The position numbers were made by a program, and so were the translations under genes. Shown here piece after piece: positions 40,341 to 48,761 of a DNA stretch of 64,000 nt (position 1 is its first letter; every line of letters begins with the position of its first letter). Source of the DNA: Mycobacterium terramassiliense (lineage in GTDB: Bacteria > Actinomycetota > Actinomycetes > Mycobacteriales > Mycobacteriaceae). The notes beneath the pieces were generated by a model, which saw only the letters and a program-made list of their open reading frames with translations, had not been told where the DNA came from and ran no database searches. The stretch is taken from assembly GCF_900157385.1 (NCBI RefSeq), contig NZ_LT717701.1:2793331-2857330 (forward strand), read 5' to 3'.

Positions 40341-41840
40341 TCAGCGCACCGCCTTGGCGAGCTTGCGCAACGCCTCGTCGAGCTGTTGGCGGCACCGCTC
40401 GGCCAGGTCGGCCTCCTGCTGATACAGCAGACCGTAGGTGAAGGTGTCCTCGCCGGCGGTGTGCGCGGCCTCGGCCTGGTGCGCCAGGTGTTCGCGGCTG
40501 ACCACGCTGTCCTGGTGGTCACCCAGCAGCGTCTGGATGACCTTCGCCTGCTCGGACACCCGCACGGCGCCGGTGGCCGCCGCGGTGTAGCGAAGCCGCT
40601 TGGCGCGCTTGCGAATTCGGTGCAGCGCGAGGTCCAGTTCGGCTTCTGCCCCCGGTTCCACCGCGGCCGCCGCCTTCGCGGCCTTGCGCACCTTTTGGTA
40701 GGCCGCCTCCAGGGTCACCGGCGCCCCCTCGTCGCCCGCGGTGGCGGCGGGGATTTCGGCGACCCACGCGTCGAGGGCGTCGAGCAGGCGAAAGTATCGC
40801 TGCGAGCGCATCGCGATCAGCGACCGCCGCAGCCCGGTCTGGTAGCGGCGACGGGCCCCCTCCACGAGGCGTTCGCGGATGCGGCCCCGCACCAGCTCCG
40901 GCGGCAGCTTGTCCAGCGCCTGCTGGTAGCGCTCGGCGAGCACCTCGGCGTCGCGGGCCACGCCGAGCACGTTGGCGAGTTCGCGCAATTCGTCCTGAAT
41001 CCAGGCGATGTCGGAGGATTCGGACGCGTCCTGCGAGTCGGCCAGCAGGCTGCGGATCTTCCGGATGGTCACCCGCATCTGGTGCACGGCGTCGTCGGCG
41101 TCGGCGCGCACCGCGCGATCCCACACGAGCAGCTCGGCGACCTGCTCGGCCACGGCCCGGTGTACCGGGTCGGCCGGCCGTTGCGCCTCGTCCGGGCGCG
41201 CCGTTTCACCGAGCACGCGGGCCAGCTTGGAGCCGTGACCGGCGGGCGCCGCACCGGCGTCGAGCAGCCGATTGCTCAGCCGGCCCAACAGCTCGGTGTC
41301 GGCCGCCGCGTTGTTCTCCACCAGCTCGAGTTCCCACTCGCGCCATTCCTGTTCGGCGGGTGGTGCTTCGGGGTTGCCGGCCGCCCACGCGGTGACGTGG
41401 TCGTTGCTGAACTCCGCGAGCGCCGCCCCGTCCGCGCCGTACAGCACCTGGGTTTCGCGTTCGGTGCTGATGCGCGCGACGGGTACGAGCGGCCGTTCGC
41501 GGACGATCGCCAGCACGACGTCCCGCAACTCGCCGGGCACGTCCTGCTCCGATGCTTCCAGCGGCGCGCGCACCTCGGTGCGGGCGTCGGGGCCGGCCGG
41601 CAGCTTCAAATGCCAGCCCGCGTCGTGACCGCCGGTGCGACGCCGCAGGGTGATCTTGTTGCGGGCCAGGTCATGCGTCGGGGTGTCGAAGTACGTCGCG
41701 TCCAGCGATTCGACCGGCGACTTGTCGACATGATCGACGGCGGCGATGCCTTCGAACGACGGCGATACCGTGGACTCAACGACGTCGAACTTGCGCTCCA
41801 CCTCGAGATGGCGCGAGGTTTTGGGCGCTTTCACGGGCAT
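40341..41840 (-). CDS. CYTH and CHAD domain protein, Rv2226-like
   Basis: The protein has 499 residues from the ATG at 41840, which has GGAG at 7 bp; an ATG at 41852 is an alternative. The N-terminal CYTH domain (about 10-200) shows the EVERKFDV signature (ExExK variant), ATYFDTPTHDLARNKITLRRRTGG and WHLKLPAG, a triphosphate tunnel enzyme fold. The CHAD domain (about 215-499) has conserved His-Arg helices: DDAVHQMRVTIRKIRSLLAD and LDLALHRIRKRAKRLRY. Such proteins bind or hydrolyse polyphosphate or triphosphates; the actual substrate here is unproven. Synteny next to rnpB and panB agrees with Rv2226. Confidence 0.9.
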   Translation of the reverse strand: MPVKAPKTSRHLEVERKFDVVESTVSPSFEGIAAVDHVDKSPVESLDATYFDTPTHDLARNKITLRRRTGGHDAGWHLKLPAGPDARTEVRAPLEASEQDVPGELRDVVLAIVRERPLVPVARISTERETQVLYGADGAALAEFSNDHVTAWAAGNPEAPPAEQEWREWELELVENNAAADTELLGRLSNRLLDAGAAPAGHGSKLARVLGETARPDEAQRPADPVHRAVAEQVAELLVWDRAVRADADDAVHQMRVTIRKIRSLLADSQDASESSDIAWIQDELRELANVLGVARDAEVLAERYQQALDKLPPELVRGRIRERLVEGARRRYQTGLRRSLIAMRSQRYFRLLDALDAWVAEIPAATAGDEGAPVTLEAAYQKVRKAAKAAAAVEPGAEAELDLALHRIRKRAKRLRYTAAATGAVRVSEQAKVIQTLLGDHQDSVVSREHLAHQAEAAHTAGEDTFTYGLLYQQEADLAERCRQQLDEALRKLAKAVR

Positions 41841-41921
41841 TCTCGACTCCATTGAGGCGGGAGGATGGGCACCCATAGGGTGCCACATCGGGGGGCGCGC
41901 TCAGGCGGCCCGTTCCCCTCC

Positions 41922-43088
41922 TCAGGGGGTGAGGTGCATCGCCAGGCCGGCGAGCTGACGGATCGTTTGGCTTTCGCTCTCCCGGTAGGGCCGCCCGTCG
42001 GGGCCGAGGAGGTCGTGGAACCAGACCTCCGGAGGCGCCGGGTAGGGGCGTTCCCACGAGTCCCAGGGGAAGTAGGTCTGCGTCTTCCCGGCGACCAGTC
42101 CCCAGTTGATCGCACCGACGTTATGCGCCTTGGCAATTGGCAGGACGCCCTCCACGGTGCTGCCCAGGGACCGGGCCAGGTACTCGGTGCACAGGATCGG
42201 CCGTCCCTGCGGGGCGAGCTCCGCGATGCGCGCCTCGAAGTCGGCGGGCTCGCCGTAGCTATGGAACGTGATGACGTCGGAGTTGTCGAGCTGAATGCCG
42301 CGGATGGCGCCGCGCAGATCGGTGTCCTCTTCGGGTTCGCCGTCCCACACGCCGCTTGTCAACGGTTGGCGGGGGTCGACCGAGCGCGCCCAAGCGAACA
42401 CCTGGGGAAGCAGATCGGCGACGAGGTTCGCCTTGTCCGCCCTCTCGACCGAGCGGTAGTAGCGGGAGGGATTGTCGGGCTCGTTCCACAGGTCCCAGCC
42501 CAAAACCCGGTCGTCATCGCGGAATTGGGTCAGCACCGACGTGACGTAGCGGCGCAGGACGCGGACGTAGCCGCCGTCGCCCAGGCGTTCGGCGCCCGGA
42601 CTTTGCACCCAGCCGGAGTTGTGCACGCCCGGCCTGGGTTCGCGCTGCCTGCCCGCGTGCGGGAACGGATCCCAGCAGGAGTCGAACAGGACGAACAACG
42701 GTTTGATGCCGTGCCGCGCGGCGATGTCGACGAGCTGGGCGAGGCGGACTTGGAATCCCCGGGGATCCTGGGTCCAGAGCTGATCGTGCAAGAAGACCCG
42801 GATCGTGTTGAACCCGTGCAGCTGCGCCCAGCCCAGCTCGGTGTCGATGCGTCCCGGGTCGTAGGTGTCGGCCTGAAACATCTCGAGTTGATTGATGGCG
42901 TTTGACGTCACGAAGTTCGCGCCGACGAGCCAGTCCTGCGCCTGATACCAGCGGTTGGCGCGGTCGGGGGACCAACGGCTTGAATCCGGCGCGCCGACGG
43001 GAGGTTGCGCGGCGGCGCGAGGTGCTCGGGCCAGGGCGGTGCTTCCCGCCAGTAGCAGCGGCAACTTCAGGACCGTTCGGCGGTGCAC
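41922..43088 (-). CDS. Secreted glycoside hydrolase, GH5-like (cellulase/mannanase fold)
   Basis: The protein has 388 residues from the GTG at 43088, giving a Tat-like signal VHRRTVLKLPLLLAGSTALARAPRAAAQ with a twin Arg; a longer frame begins at 43181. The TIM barrel has GFNTIRVFLHD (about 95), the acid/base Glu in GWDLWNEPDN (about 200) and the nucleophile Glu in PILCTEYLAR (about 300), with VITFHSYGEP between. This matches GH5/GH-A clan proteins. It may act on a mannan or glucan of the cell wall or environment. It is preceded by two hairpins that separate it from panB. Confidence 0.85.
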   Translation of the reverse strand: MHRRTVLKLPLLLAGSTALARAPRAAAQPPVGAPDSSRWSPDRANRWYQAQDWLVGANFVTSNAINQLEMFQADTYDPGRIDTELGWAQLHGFNTIRVFLHDQLWTQDPRGFQVRLAQLVDIAARHGIKPLFVLFDSCWDPFPHAGRQREPRPGVHNSGWVQSPGAERLGDGGYVRVLRRYVTSVLTQFRDDDRVLGWDLWNEPDNPSRYYRSVERADKANLVADLLPQVFAWARSVDPRQPLTSGVWDGEPEEDTDLRGAIRGIQLDNSDVITFHSYGEPADFEARIAELAPQGRPILCTEYLARSLGSTVEGVLPIAKAHNVGAINWGLVAGKTQTYFPWDSWERPYPAPPEVWFHDLLGPDGRPYRESESQTIRQLAGLAMHLTP

Positions 43089-43174
43089 GAAGCCACCACG
43101 AGTGCCGACTATGTGTTCAACCCCCCGCCCGCGGAGCCGTGATTTGTGTCTAGAAGAAATCGTACGCTCTTTGT

Positions 43175-43205
43175 CAGACAAGGGATTTCAGCAAAACCTT
43201 GTCTG
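43175..43205 (-). terminator. Hairpin downstream of panB (distal)
   Basis: CAGACAAGG (43175-43183) pairs perfectly with CCTTGTCTG (43197-43205) around a 13-nt loop. It lies after panB and before the GH5 gene in the leftward direction. It lacks a clear T-run. Confidence 0.45.
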
Positions 43206-43232
43206 GACAGGATCGACTTTTACGCGGGCAGA

Positions 43233-43271
43233 AGCCCCTGACCGTCAGCCTTTGGCGAACCTCCAGGGGCT
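43233..43271 (-). terminator. Hairpin downstream of panB (proximal)
   Basis: AGCCCCTG (43233-43240) pairs with CAGGGGCT (43264-43271), 8 bp with a 23-nt loop. It is 18 bp beyond the panB stop on the minus strand and is a probable terminator of panB. Confidence 0.45.
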
Positions 43272-43288
43272 CCTTCGTGCGGCGCCGA

Positions 43289-44134
43289 TCAGAAGCAGTG
43301 CTCGTCGGCGGGAAAGACGCCGCCGGCCACTTCCTCCGCGTATTGCACTGCGGCCCGGTGCAACTCGCCGCCGATGTCGGCGAACCGCTTGACGAAGCGG
43401 GCGGGCTTGCCGCCGCTCAGGCCGGCCATGTCCTGCCAGACCAGGACCTGGGCGTCGCAGTTGGGACCGGCTCCGATCCCGATGGTCGGGATGGTGAGCT
43501 TGCCGGTGATCTGGGTGGCCAGTTCGGCCGGCACCATCTCCATCACGACCGAGAACGCGCCGGCCTCGGCGACGGCGATCGCGTCGTGCACGGTCTGTTC
43601 GGCGGCGTCGCCGCGACCCTGCACCCGGAACCCGCCGAGGCTGTTCACGCTCTGCGGGGTGAAGCCGATGTGTGCCATCACCGGGATGCCGGCCGCGGTC
43701 AGGCAGGCGATCTGGTCGGCCACCCGCTCACCGCCCTCGAGCTTGACGGCGTGCGCGCCGCCCTCCTTCAGGAACCGGGTGGCGGCGGCCAGCGCGGCCG
43801 CCGGACCCGCTTCGTAGCTGCCGAACGGTAGATCGGCGACGACCATCGCGTGCTGGGCCCCGCGCGCCACGCCGCGGACCAGCGGGATGAGTTCGTCGAT
43901 CGACACCGGCACCGTGGTGTCGTAGCCGTAAACGACGTTGGCGGCCGAATCACCGACCAACAGCACCGGGATGCCGGCGTCGTCGAAGATCCTGGCGGTC
44001 GAATAGTCGTAGGCCGTGAGCATGGCCCACTTGTGGCCCTCGGCCTTCATTTTCTGCAGGTGGTGGGTGCGAATCTTGGCCGGCGTCTTGGTGGGCGCGG
44101 GCGAGTTTGCACCGTAAATGTTCTGCTCAGACAT
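43289..44134 (-). CDS. panB: 3-methyl-2-oxobutanoate hydroxymethyltransferase (ketopantoate hydroxymethyltransferase)
   Basis: The 281-residue length equals that of the M. tuberculosis enzyme. It makes ketopantoate from 2-oxoisovalerate and methylene-tetrahydrofolate, first step of pantothenate and CoA synthesis, in the cytosol. Motifs: WAMLTAYDYSTARIFDDAGIPVLLVGDSAANVVYG (Asp ligands of Mg), VVADLPFGSY, AVKLEGGE, VMAHIGFTPQSVNSLGGFRVQGR and PTIGIGAGPNCDAQVLVWQDM. The ATG at 44134 is preferred over the adjacent ATG at 44137 because of AGGGACA spacing. It is divergent from the wax-ester-synthase gene, with 133 bp of promoter region between. Confidence 0.96.
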   Translation of the reverse strand: MSEQNIYGANSPAPTKTPAKIRTHHLQKMKAEGHKWAMLTAYDYSTARIFDDAGIPVLLVGDSAANVVYGYDTTVPVSIDELIPLVRGVARGAQHAMVVADLPFGSYEAGPAAALAAATRFLKEGGAHAVKLEGGERVADQIACLTAAGIPVMAHIGFTPQSVNSLGGFRVQGRGDAAEQTVHDAIAVAEAGAFSVVMEMVPAELATQITGKLTIPTIGIGAGPNCDAQVLVWQDMAGLSGGKPARFVKRFADIGGELHRAAVQYAEEVAGGVFPADEHCF

Positions 44135-44267
44135 CATTGTCCCTGGTAGTGGTCTGGTCGATCCTCGTGGCCGTTGAGGTCCCCGGGTTCGTCGGACTCC
44201 ACACATTCTGCCATCTGTTCAGGGCGATTGCACCGCCGGTGTGGTGTGAGTCATACCATTGGCGGCC

Positions 44268-45659
44268 ATGCAGCGGCTCAGCGGACTCGACGCCAGTTTC
44301 CTCTACCTGGAGACCCCCTCGCAGCCCATGCATGTTTGCTCGATCATGGACCTGGACACCTCGACGATGCCGGGTGGCTACACCTTCGACCGGCTGCGCG
44401 ACGCGTTGTCCCTGCGCCTCAAGGCGATGCCGCAGTTCCGCGAAAAGCTCGCCAACAACCCGCTGAACCTCGATCACCCGGTGTGGGTGGACGACGAGCA
44501 CTTCGACGTCGACCGCCACCTGCACCGCATCGGATTGCCGCCGCCGGGCGGCCGCAGCGAGTTGTCGGAGATCTGCGGCCACATCGCGTCGCTGCCGCTG
44601 GACCGGGGGCGGCCATTGTGGGAGATGTGGGTCATCGAAGGGGTGGCGGGCACCGATTGCCACGAGGACGGTCGCGTGGCGGTGATGACCAAGGTGCACC
44701 ACTCCGGGGTGGACGGGGTCACCGGCGCCAACCTGATGTCGCAGCTGTGCGCCACCGAAGCCGACGCGCCCGCGCCGGATCCGGTGGCGGGCGTCGGCGG
44801 CGGCAGCGGGTGGCAGATCGCGGCGGGCGGGTTGGTCCGGTTCGCCAGGCGCCCACTGCAGCTGGCCAACGTCCTGCCCCAAACCGTGTCCTCGGTGGTC
44901 GCGACGGTTCGCAAGGCCATCGAGGGCCAGGCGATGGCGCGTCCGTTTGCCGCGCCGCGCACCGCCTTCAACGCCAGCATTACCGGCCGCCGCAACATCG
45001 CCTACGCGCAGTTGGACCTCGAGGACGTCAAGAAGGTGAAGAACCACTTCGGCGTCAAGGTCAACGACGTGGTGATGGCCCTGGTGTCCGGGGTGCTGCG
45101 GCAGTACCTGGCCGAGCGCGCGGCCCTGCCCGAATCGCCGCTGGTGGCGTCGGTGCCGGTGTCGGTGCACGGCAAGAGCGATCGGCCCGGCCGCAACCAG
45201 GTTTCGGCCATGTTCTCCAGCCTGCACACCGACATCGCCGATCCGGTCGAGCGCCTGAAGGCCATCGCGGAAGCGAATTCGGTTGCCAAGCAACATAGTT
45301 CGGCCATCGGGGCCTCCCTGCTGCAGGACTGGTCGCAGTTCGCCGCCCCCGCGGTGTTCGGCATCGCGATGCGGCTGTACGCCAGTTCCCGGTTGACCGA
45401 GAGCGCGCCGGTGCACAACCTGGTGGTCTCCAACGTCCCGGGCCCGCAGGTGCCGCTGTACCTGCTGGGGTGTGAGGTCAAGGCGATGTATCCGCTGGGG
45501 CCGATCTTCCACGGTTCGGGGCTCAACATCACGGTGATGTCGCTGAGCGGGAAGCTGGACGTCGGGCTGATCTCGTGCCCGGAGTTGCTGCCGGACCTGT
45601 GGGAGATGGCCGACGACTTCGCGGTGGTGATGGAAGAACTGCTCAGCGCCGCCGGTTAG
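44268..45659 (+). CDS. Wax ester synthase/diacylglycerol acyltransferase (WS/DGAT)
   Basis: The protein has 463 residues, the family's usual length. It begins MQRLSGLDASFLYLETPSQPMHV, the WES N-terminus. The active-site motif H-H-S-x-x-D-G reads KVHHSGVDG near 142-150. The second family motif NDVVMALVSGVLRQYL is near 265 and the C-terminal VHNLVVSNVPGPQVPLYLLG near 385. It makes triacylglycerol or wax esters from acyl-CoA on the inner membrane surface. Mycobacteria have many paralogues; which one this is cannot be told. Start at the ATG 44268, a TTG nine bases upstream being less likely. Confidence 0.93.
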   Translation: MQRLSGLDASFLYLETPSQPMHVCSIMDLDTSTMPGGYTFDRLRDALSLRLKAMPQFREKLANNPLNLDHPVWVDDEHFDVDRHLHRIGLPPPGGRSELSEICGHIASLPLDRGRPLWEMWVIEGVAGTDCHEDGRVAVMTKVHHSGVDGVTGANLMSQLCATEADAPAPDPVAGVGGGSGWQIAAGGLVRFARRPLQLANVLPQTVSSVVATVRKAIEGQAMARPFAAPRTAFNASITGRRNIAYAQLDLEDVKKVKNHFGVKVNDVVMALVSGVLRQYLAERAALPESPLVASVPVSVHGKSDRPGRNQVSAMFSSLHTDIADPVERLKAIAEANSVAKQHSSAIGASLLQDWSQFAAPAVFGIAMRLYASSRLTESAPVHNLVVSNVPGPQVPLYLLGCEVKAMYPLGPIFHGSGLNITVMSLSGKLDVGLISCPELLPDLWEMADDFAVVMEELLSAAG

Positions 45660-45716
45660 TCAGGGGCACCAACCGCTCATCAGAATCTCAGGTTGGCTCT
45701 GGCAGCATAGGTGAGC

Positions 45717-47273
45717 ATGAGAGTGTCCCGCCGCGACAGGATCGCGCGCACGCTGCTGATCTGGACGGCGATCGTTGCCGTGGCGCTTACGGTCGCAGGC
45801 TGCCTCCGCGTGGTCAACGGTCGCGCCCTCATGAAGGCGCCCAAGCTGGGCCAGGCGGTCGAATGGACCCCCTGCCGCTCGTCCAACCCCAAGGCCAAGA
45901 TCCCCAGCGGCGCGATGTGCGGCAGGCTCGCCGTGCCCGTCGACTACGACCACCTCGACGGCGACGTCGCGACCCTGGCAATGATTCGGTTTCCCGCGAC
46001 CGGCGACAAGATCGGCTCGCTGGTGATCAATCCGGGCGGGCCGGGCGAGTCCGGCATCGAGGCCGCGTTGAGCGTCGTGCAGTCGCTGCCCAAGCGCATC
46101 CGGGAGCGCTTCGACCTGGTCGGCTTCGACCCGCGCGGGGTCGGCTCGTCGCGGCCGGCGATCTGGTGCAACTCGGATGCCGACAACGACCGGCTGCGTA
46201 CCGAGCCGAACGTCGACTACAGCCCCGCCGGGGTGGCCCACATGGAGGACGAGACCAAGGAGTTCGTCGCCCGTTGCGTCGACAAGATGGGCAAGAACTT
46301 CCTGGCCAATGCCGGGACCGTCAACGTCGCGCGCGACCTGGACGCCATCCGCGCCGCGCTGGGTGACGACAAGCTGACCTATCTCGGCTACTCCTACGGC
46401 ACCCGGATCGGCTCGGCCTACGCCGAGGCCTATCCCACCAAGGTGCGGGCGATGATCCTCGACGGCGCCGTCGACCCCAACGCCGACCAGGTCGAGGCGG
46501 ATCTGCGCCAGGCCAAGGGATTTCAGGACGCGTTCAACGACTACGCGACGGACTGCGCCAAGCAGCCGACCTGCCCGCTGGGCACCGACCCGGCCAAGGC
46601 CGTCGCCGTCTACCACAGCCTGGTCGACCCGATGGTCGACCCGAACAACACGATGGTGGGCAGGCCGATCCCGACGAAGGACCCGCGCGGGCTGAGCTAT
46701 GCCGACGCCATCGTGGGCACCATCATGGCGCTGTACTCGCCGTCGCTGTGGCACCACCTGACCGACGGCCTGTCCGAGCTGGTGGACCACCGCGGGGACA
46801 CGATGCTGGCGCTGGCCGACATGTACATGCGCCGCGACCCGCACGGCCACTACACCAACGCCACCGACGCGCGGGTGGCGATCAATTGCGTTGACCAGCC
46901 ACCGATTACGGACCGCGCCAAGGTCATCGACGAAGACCGCCGGTCGCGGGAGATCGCCCCCTTCATGAGCTACGGCCAGTTCACCGGCGACGCCCCGCTG
47001 GGCACCTGCGCGTTCTGGCCGGTGCCGCCCACCAGCAAGCCGCACGCCATCTCGGCGCCCGGCCTGGCGCCGACCGTGGTGGTGTCGACCACGCACGATC
47101 CGGCGACGCCCTACAAGGCCGGCGTCGACCTGGCGAACGAGCTGCGCGGGTCCCTGCTGACCTTCAACGGGACCCAGCACACGGTGGTGTTCCAGGGCGA
47201 CAGCTGCATCGACGACTACGTGACGGAGTACCTGCTCGGCGGCGACCCGCCCCCGAGCGGCGCCAAGTGCTAG
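45717..47273 (+). CDS. Cell-envelope serine esterase/protease Hip1 (CaeA), Rv2224c-like
   Basis: The protein has 518 residues. The N-terminal lipoprotein signal has a hydrophobic core ending AVALTVAGC, lipidated Cys near 31, so it is envelope-anchored. The alpha/beta hydrolase core has SLVINPGGPGESG (oxyanion region, about 100), DLVGFDPRGVGSS, and the nucleophile elbow YLGYSYGTRIG (Ser near 225). The C-terminal TAP-like part has STTHDPATPY and NGTQHTVVF with the catalytic His. The M. tuberculosis homologue cleaves GroEL2 and alters host responses; the same role is inferred. It is followed by the IS30 copy and then by its paralogue, an arrangement tandem in M. tuberculosis. Confidence 0.9.
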   Translation: MRVSRRDRIARTLLIWTAIVAVALTVAGCLRVVNGRALMKAPKLGQAVEWTPCRSSNPKAKIPSGAMCGRLAVPVDYDHLDGDVATLAMIRFPATGDKIGSLVINPGGPGESGIEAALSVVQSLPKRIRERFDLVGFDPRGVGSSRPAIWCNSDADNDRLRTEPNVDYSPAGVAHMEDETKEFVARCVDKMGKNFLANAGTVNVARDLDAIRAALGDDKLTYLGYSYGTRIGSAYAEAYPTKVRAMILDGAVDPNADQVEADLRQAKGFQDAFNDYATDCAKQPTCPLGTDPAKAVAVYHSLVDPMVDPNNTMVGRPIPTKDPRGLSYADAIVGTIMALYSPSLWHHLTDGLSELVDHRGDTMLALADMYMRRDPHGHYTNATDARVAINCVDQPPITDRAKVIDEDRRSREIAPFMSYGQFTGDAPLGTCAFWPVPPTSKPHAISAPGLAPTVVVSTTHDPATPYKAGVDLANELRGSLLTFNGTQHTVVFQGDSCIDDYVTEYLLGGDPPPSGAKC

Positions 47274-47288
47274 CCGGCCGCTGGCGGC

Positions 47289-47322
47289 GCCGAGCGTGCG
47301 CTGGTTGCGAGATTCCGGCCGG
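47289..47322. repeat. Left arm of split dyad plus 4-bp target site (IS copy 2)
   Basis: Bases 47289-47322 pair with 48646-48675 as an imperfect dyad (about 21 of 30 positions, including GCCGA and CGTGC). CCGG is the target duplication (47319-47322 and 48646-48649). It is the same kind of gene-end dyad as at copy 1. Confidence 0.55.
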
Positions 47323-48645
47323 CGCTTTCAGGCGATGGATGCAACAGTGGGTGGTTTGGTCGGGTTGGACAGTAGTTCGTCGAGGGCTTCGGCGGGGGTT
47401 TTCCAGTCCAGTGTTTGGCGTGGCCGATTGTTGAGTTTGGCCGCGACGTAGTCCAGATAGTCGGCCGGAAACACCGACAGGTCAGTGCCTTTAGCAAACC
47501 ACTGGCGCAGTAGCCCGTTGGTGTTTTCGTTGCTGCCGCGCTGCCACGGGGAGTGCGGATCACAAAAGTAGATATCCAAGTCGGTGGCTGCGGCGATGGC
47601 GATGTGGTTGGCCATTTCCTTGCCTTGGTCCCAGGTCAACGTGCGGCGCAGCATCGCCGGCAGCTGGGCCATCTTGGCCACGATCGCGTCCTGGACGGCC
47701 AGCGCGCCGTGGTTGTCGGGCAGGTGCAACAGCATGACGAATCGGGTGCTGCGCTCGACGAGGGTGCCGATCGCCGAGCCCGATTCGGTGCTGCCCAACA
47801 TGAGGTCGCCTTCCCAGTGGCCAGGCACCGCGCGGTCGGCCACCTCCGGTGGACGCTCGCTGATGTTGACCATGTTGGGGATACGACCCCGGCGCTCACC
47901 GGGGATGCTGCGCGGTTTGCGCAACGCCCGCCCGGTGCGCAGGCAGCGGTGGATATCGCGGCGCAAGTGGCCGCGGCCTTGCACGTAAATCGCCTGATAG
48001 ATGGCTTCGTGTGACACCCACATCTCCGCATCGTCAGGAAAATCCCGCCGCAGCCCCACCGCGATCTGGCCGGGACTATGGAAGTCGTCTAACCGAGTCT
48101 GCACCTCCTGACGCAATCGGTCATTTGCCGCCAGCGTGCTCTGCTTGGGACGCCGGGCACGTTCATCGGAGCGTGCTTGGGCCCTGAGGGCCCGATACTG
48201 AACGTGCGCGGTTTTGCCGCTCTGGCGCGCCCCGAAGGCTTCCTTGCGCCGATAACCGGATTTGCGCCCGTCGTAGCTGTTGTCCACCCCGTTGGCGTCG
48301 ATCTCGCGTTTGATCGTCGACGCCGGCCGGCCCAGCCGGTTGCCGATCGAGTGCAACGATTCGTTCGTCCTGACACCAATTTCGATCTCGACCCGGTCTT
48401 CGAAGGTCAGCCTCGGCCGCGGGCCAACGCTTTTCGGTTCACATAGCCGTGGTTTCACGCCGCCAGCATCAGCAAACCAGCCATAGCCAGAACGTTCCGA
48501 CACGCCGACGGCGACACCGGCCTCCGCGGCACTACAGCCATTACCGATGTGAGCCCAGAACTGACGGACAACAAACCTCAACGGCGGACGCGGCACAGCA
48601 ACACTCCTCAATCAGATGTGTTGCATCCATCCCTTGAAGCTAAGG
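47323..48645 (-). mobile_element. IS30-family insertion sequence, copy 2
   Basis: The element is collinear with copy 1 at a constant offset of 38,616 bp. The ends are defined by divergence from copy 1 on both sides. Target duplication CCGG, extendable to GGCCGG because the adjoining bases agree. Same orientation as copy 1. It separates the hip1-like gene from its paralogue and sits in the middle of a dyad, as copy 1 does. Confidence 0.92.
47328..48611 (-). CDS. IS30-family transposase, copy 2
   Basis: The 427-residue product is identical to that of copy 1, with the same HTH region and D-D-E residues. Two identical copies at different sites mean recent transposition and an enzyme that is probably still active. 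Its transcription runs against the flanking esterase genes. Confidence 0.95.
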   Translation of the reverse strand: MRSVAVPRPPLRFVVRQFWAHIGNGCSAAEAGVAVGVSERSGYGWFADAGGVKPRLCEPKSVGPRPRLTFEDRVEIEIGVRTNESLHSIGNRLGRPASTIKREIDANGVDNSYDGRKSGYRRKEAFGARQSGKTAHVQYRALRAQARSDERARRPKQSTLAANDRLRQEVQTRLDDFHSPGQIAVGLRRDFPDDAEMWVSHEAIYQAIYVQGRGHLRRDIHRCLRTGRALRKPRSIPGERRGRIPNMVNISERPPEVADRAVPGHWEGDLMLGSTESGSAIGTLVERSTRFVMLLHLPDNHGALAVQDAIVAKMAQLPAMLRRTLTWDQGKEMANHIAIAAATDLDIYFCDPHSPWQRGSNENTNGLLRQWFAKGTDLSVFPADYLDYVAAKLNNRPRQTLDWKTPAEALDELLSNPTKPPTVASIA

Positions 48646-48761
48646 CCGGATATTCGCGCTGAGTGCACGTTCGGCGAACGGGTGGCGACACGCGGAGGCG
48701 AGACCAAGGCGTGACCATTCCGCGCTGTGACGGGTATCCGCGGCTGCAAATATTGACAGCC

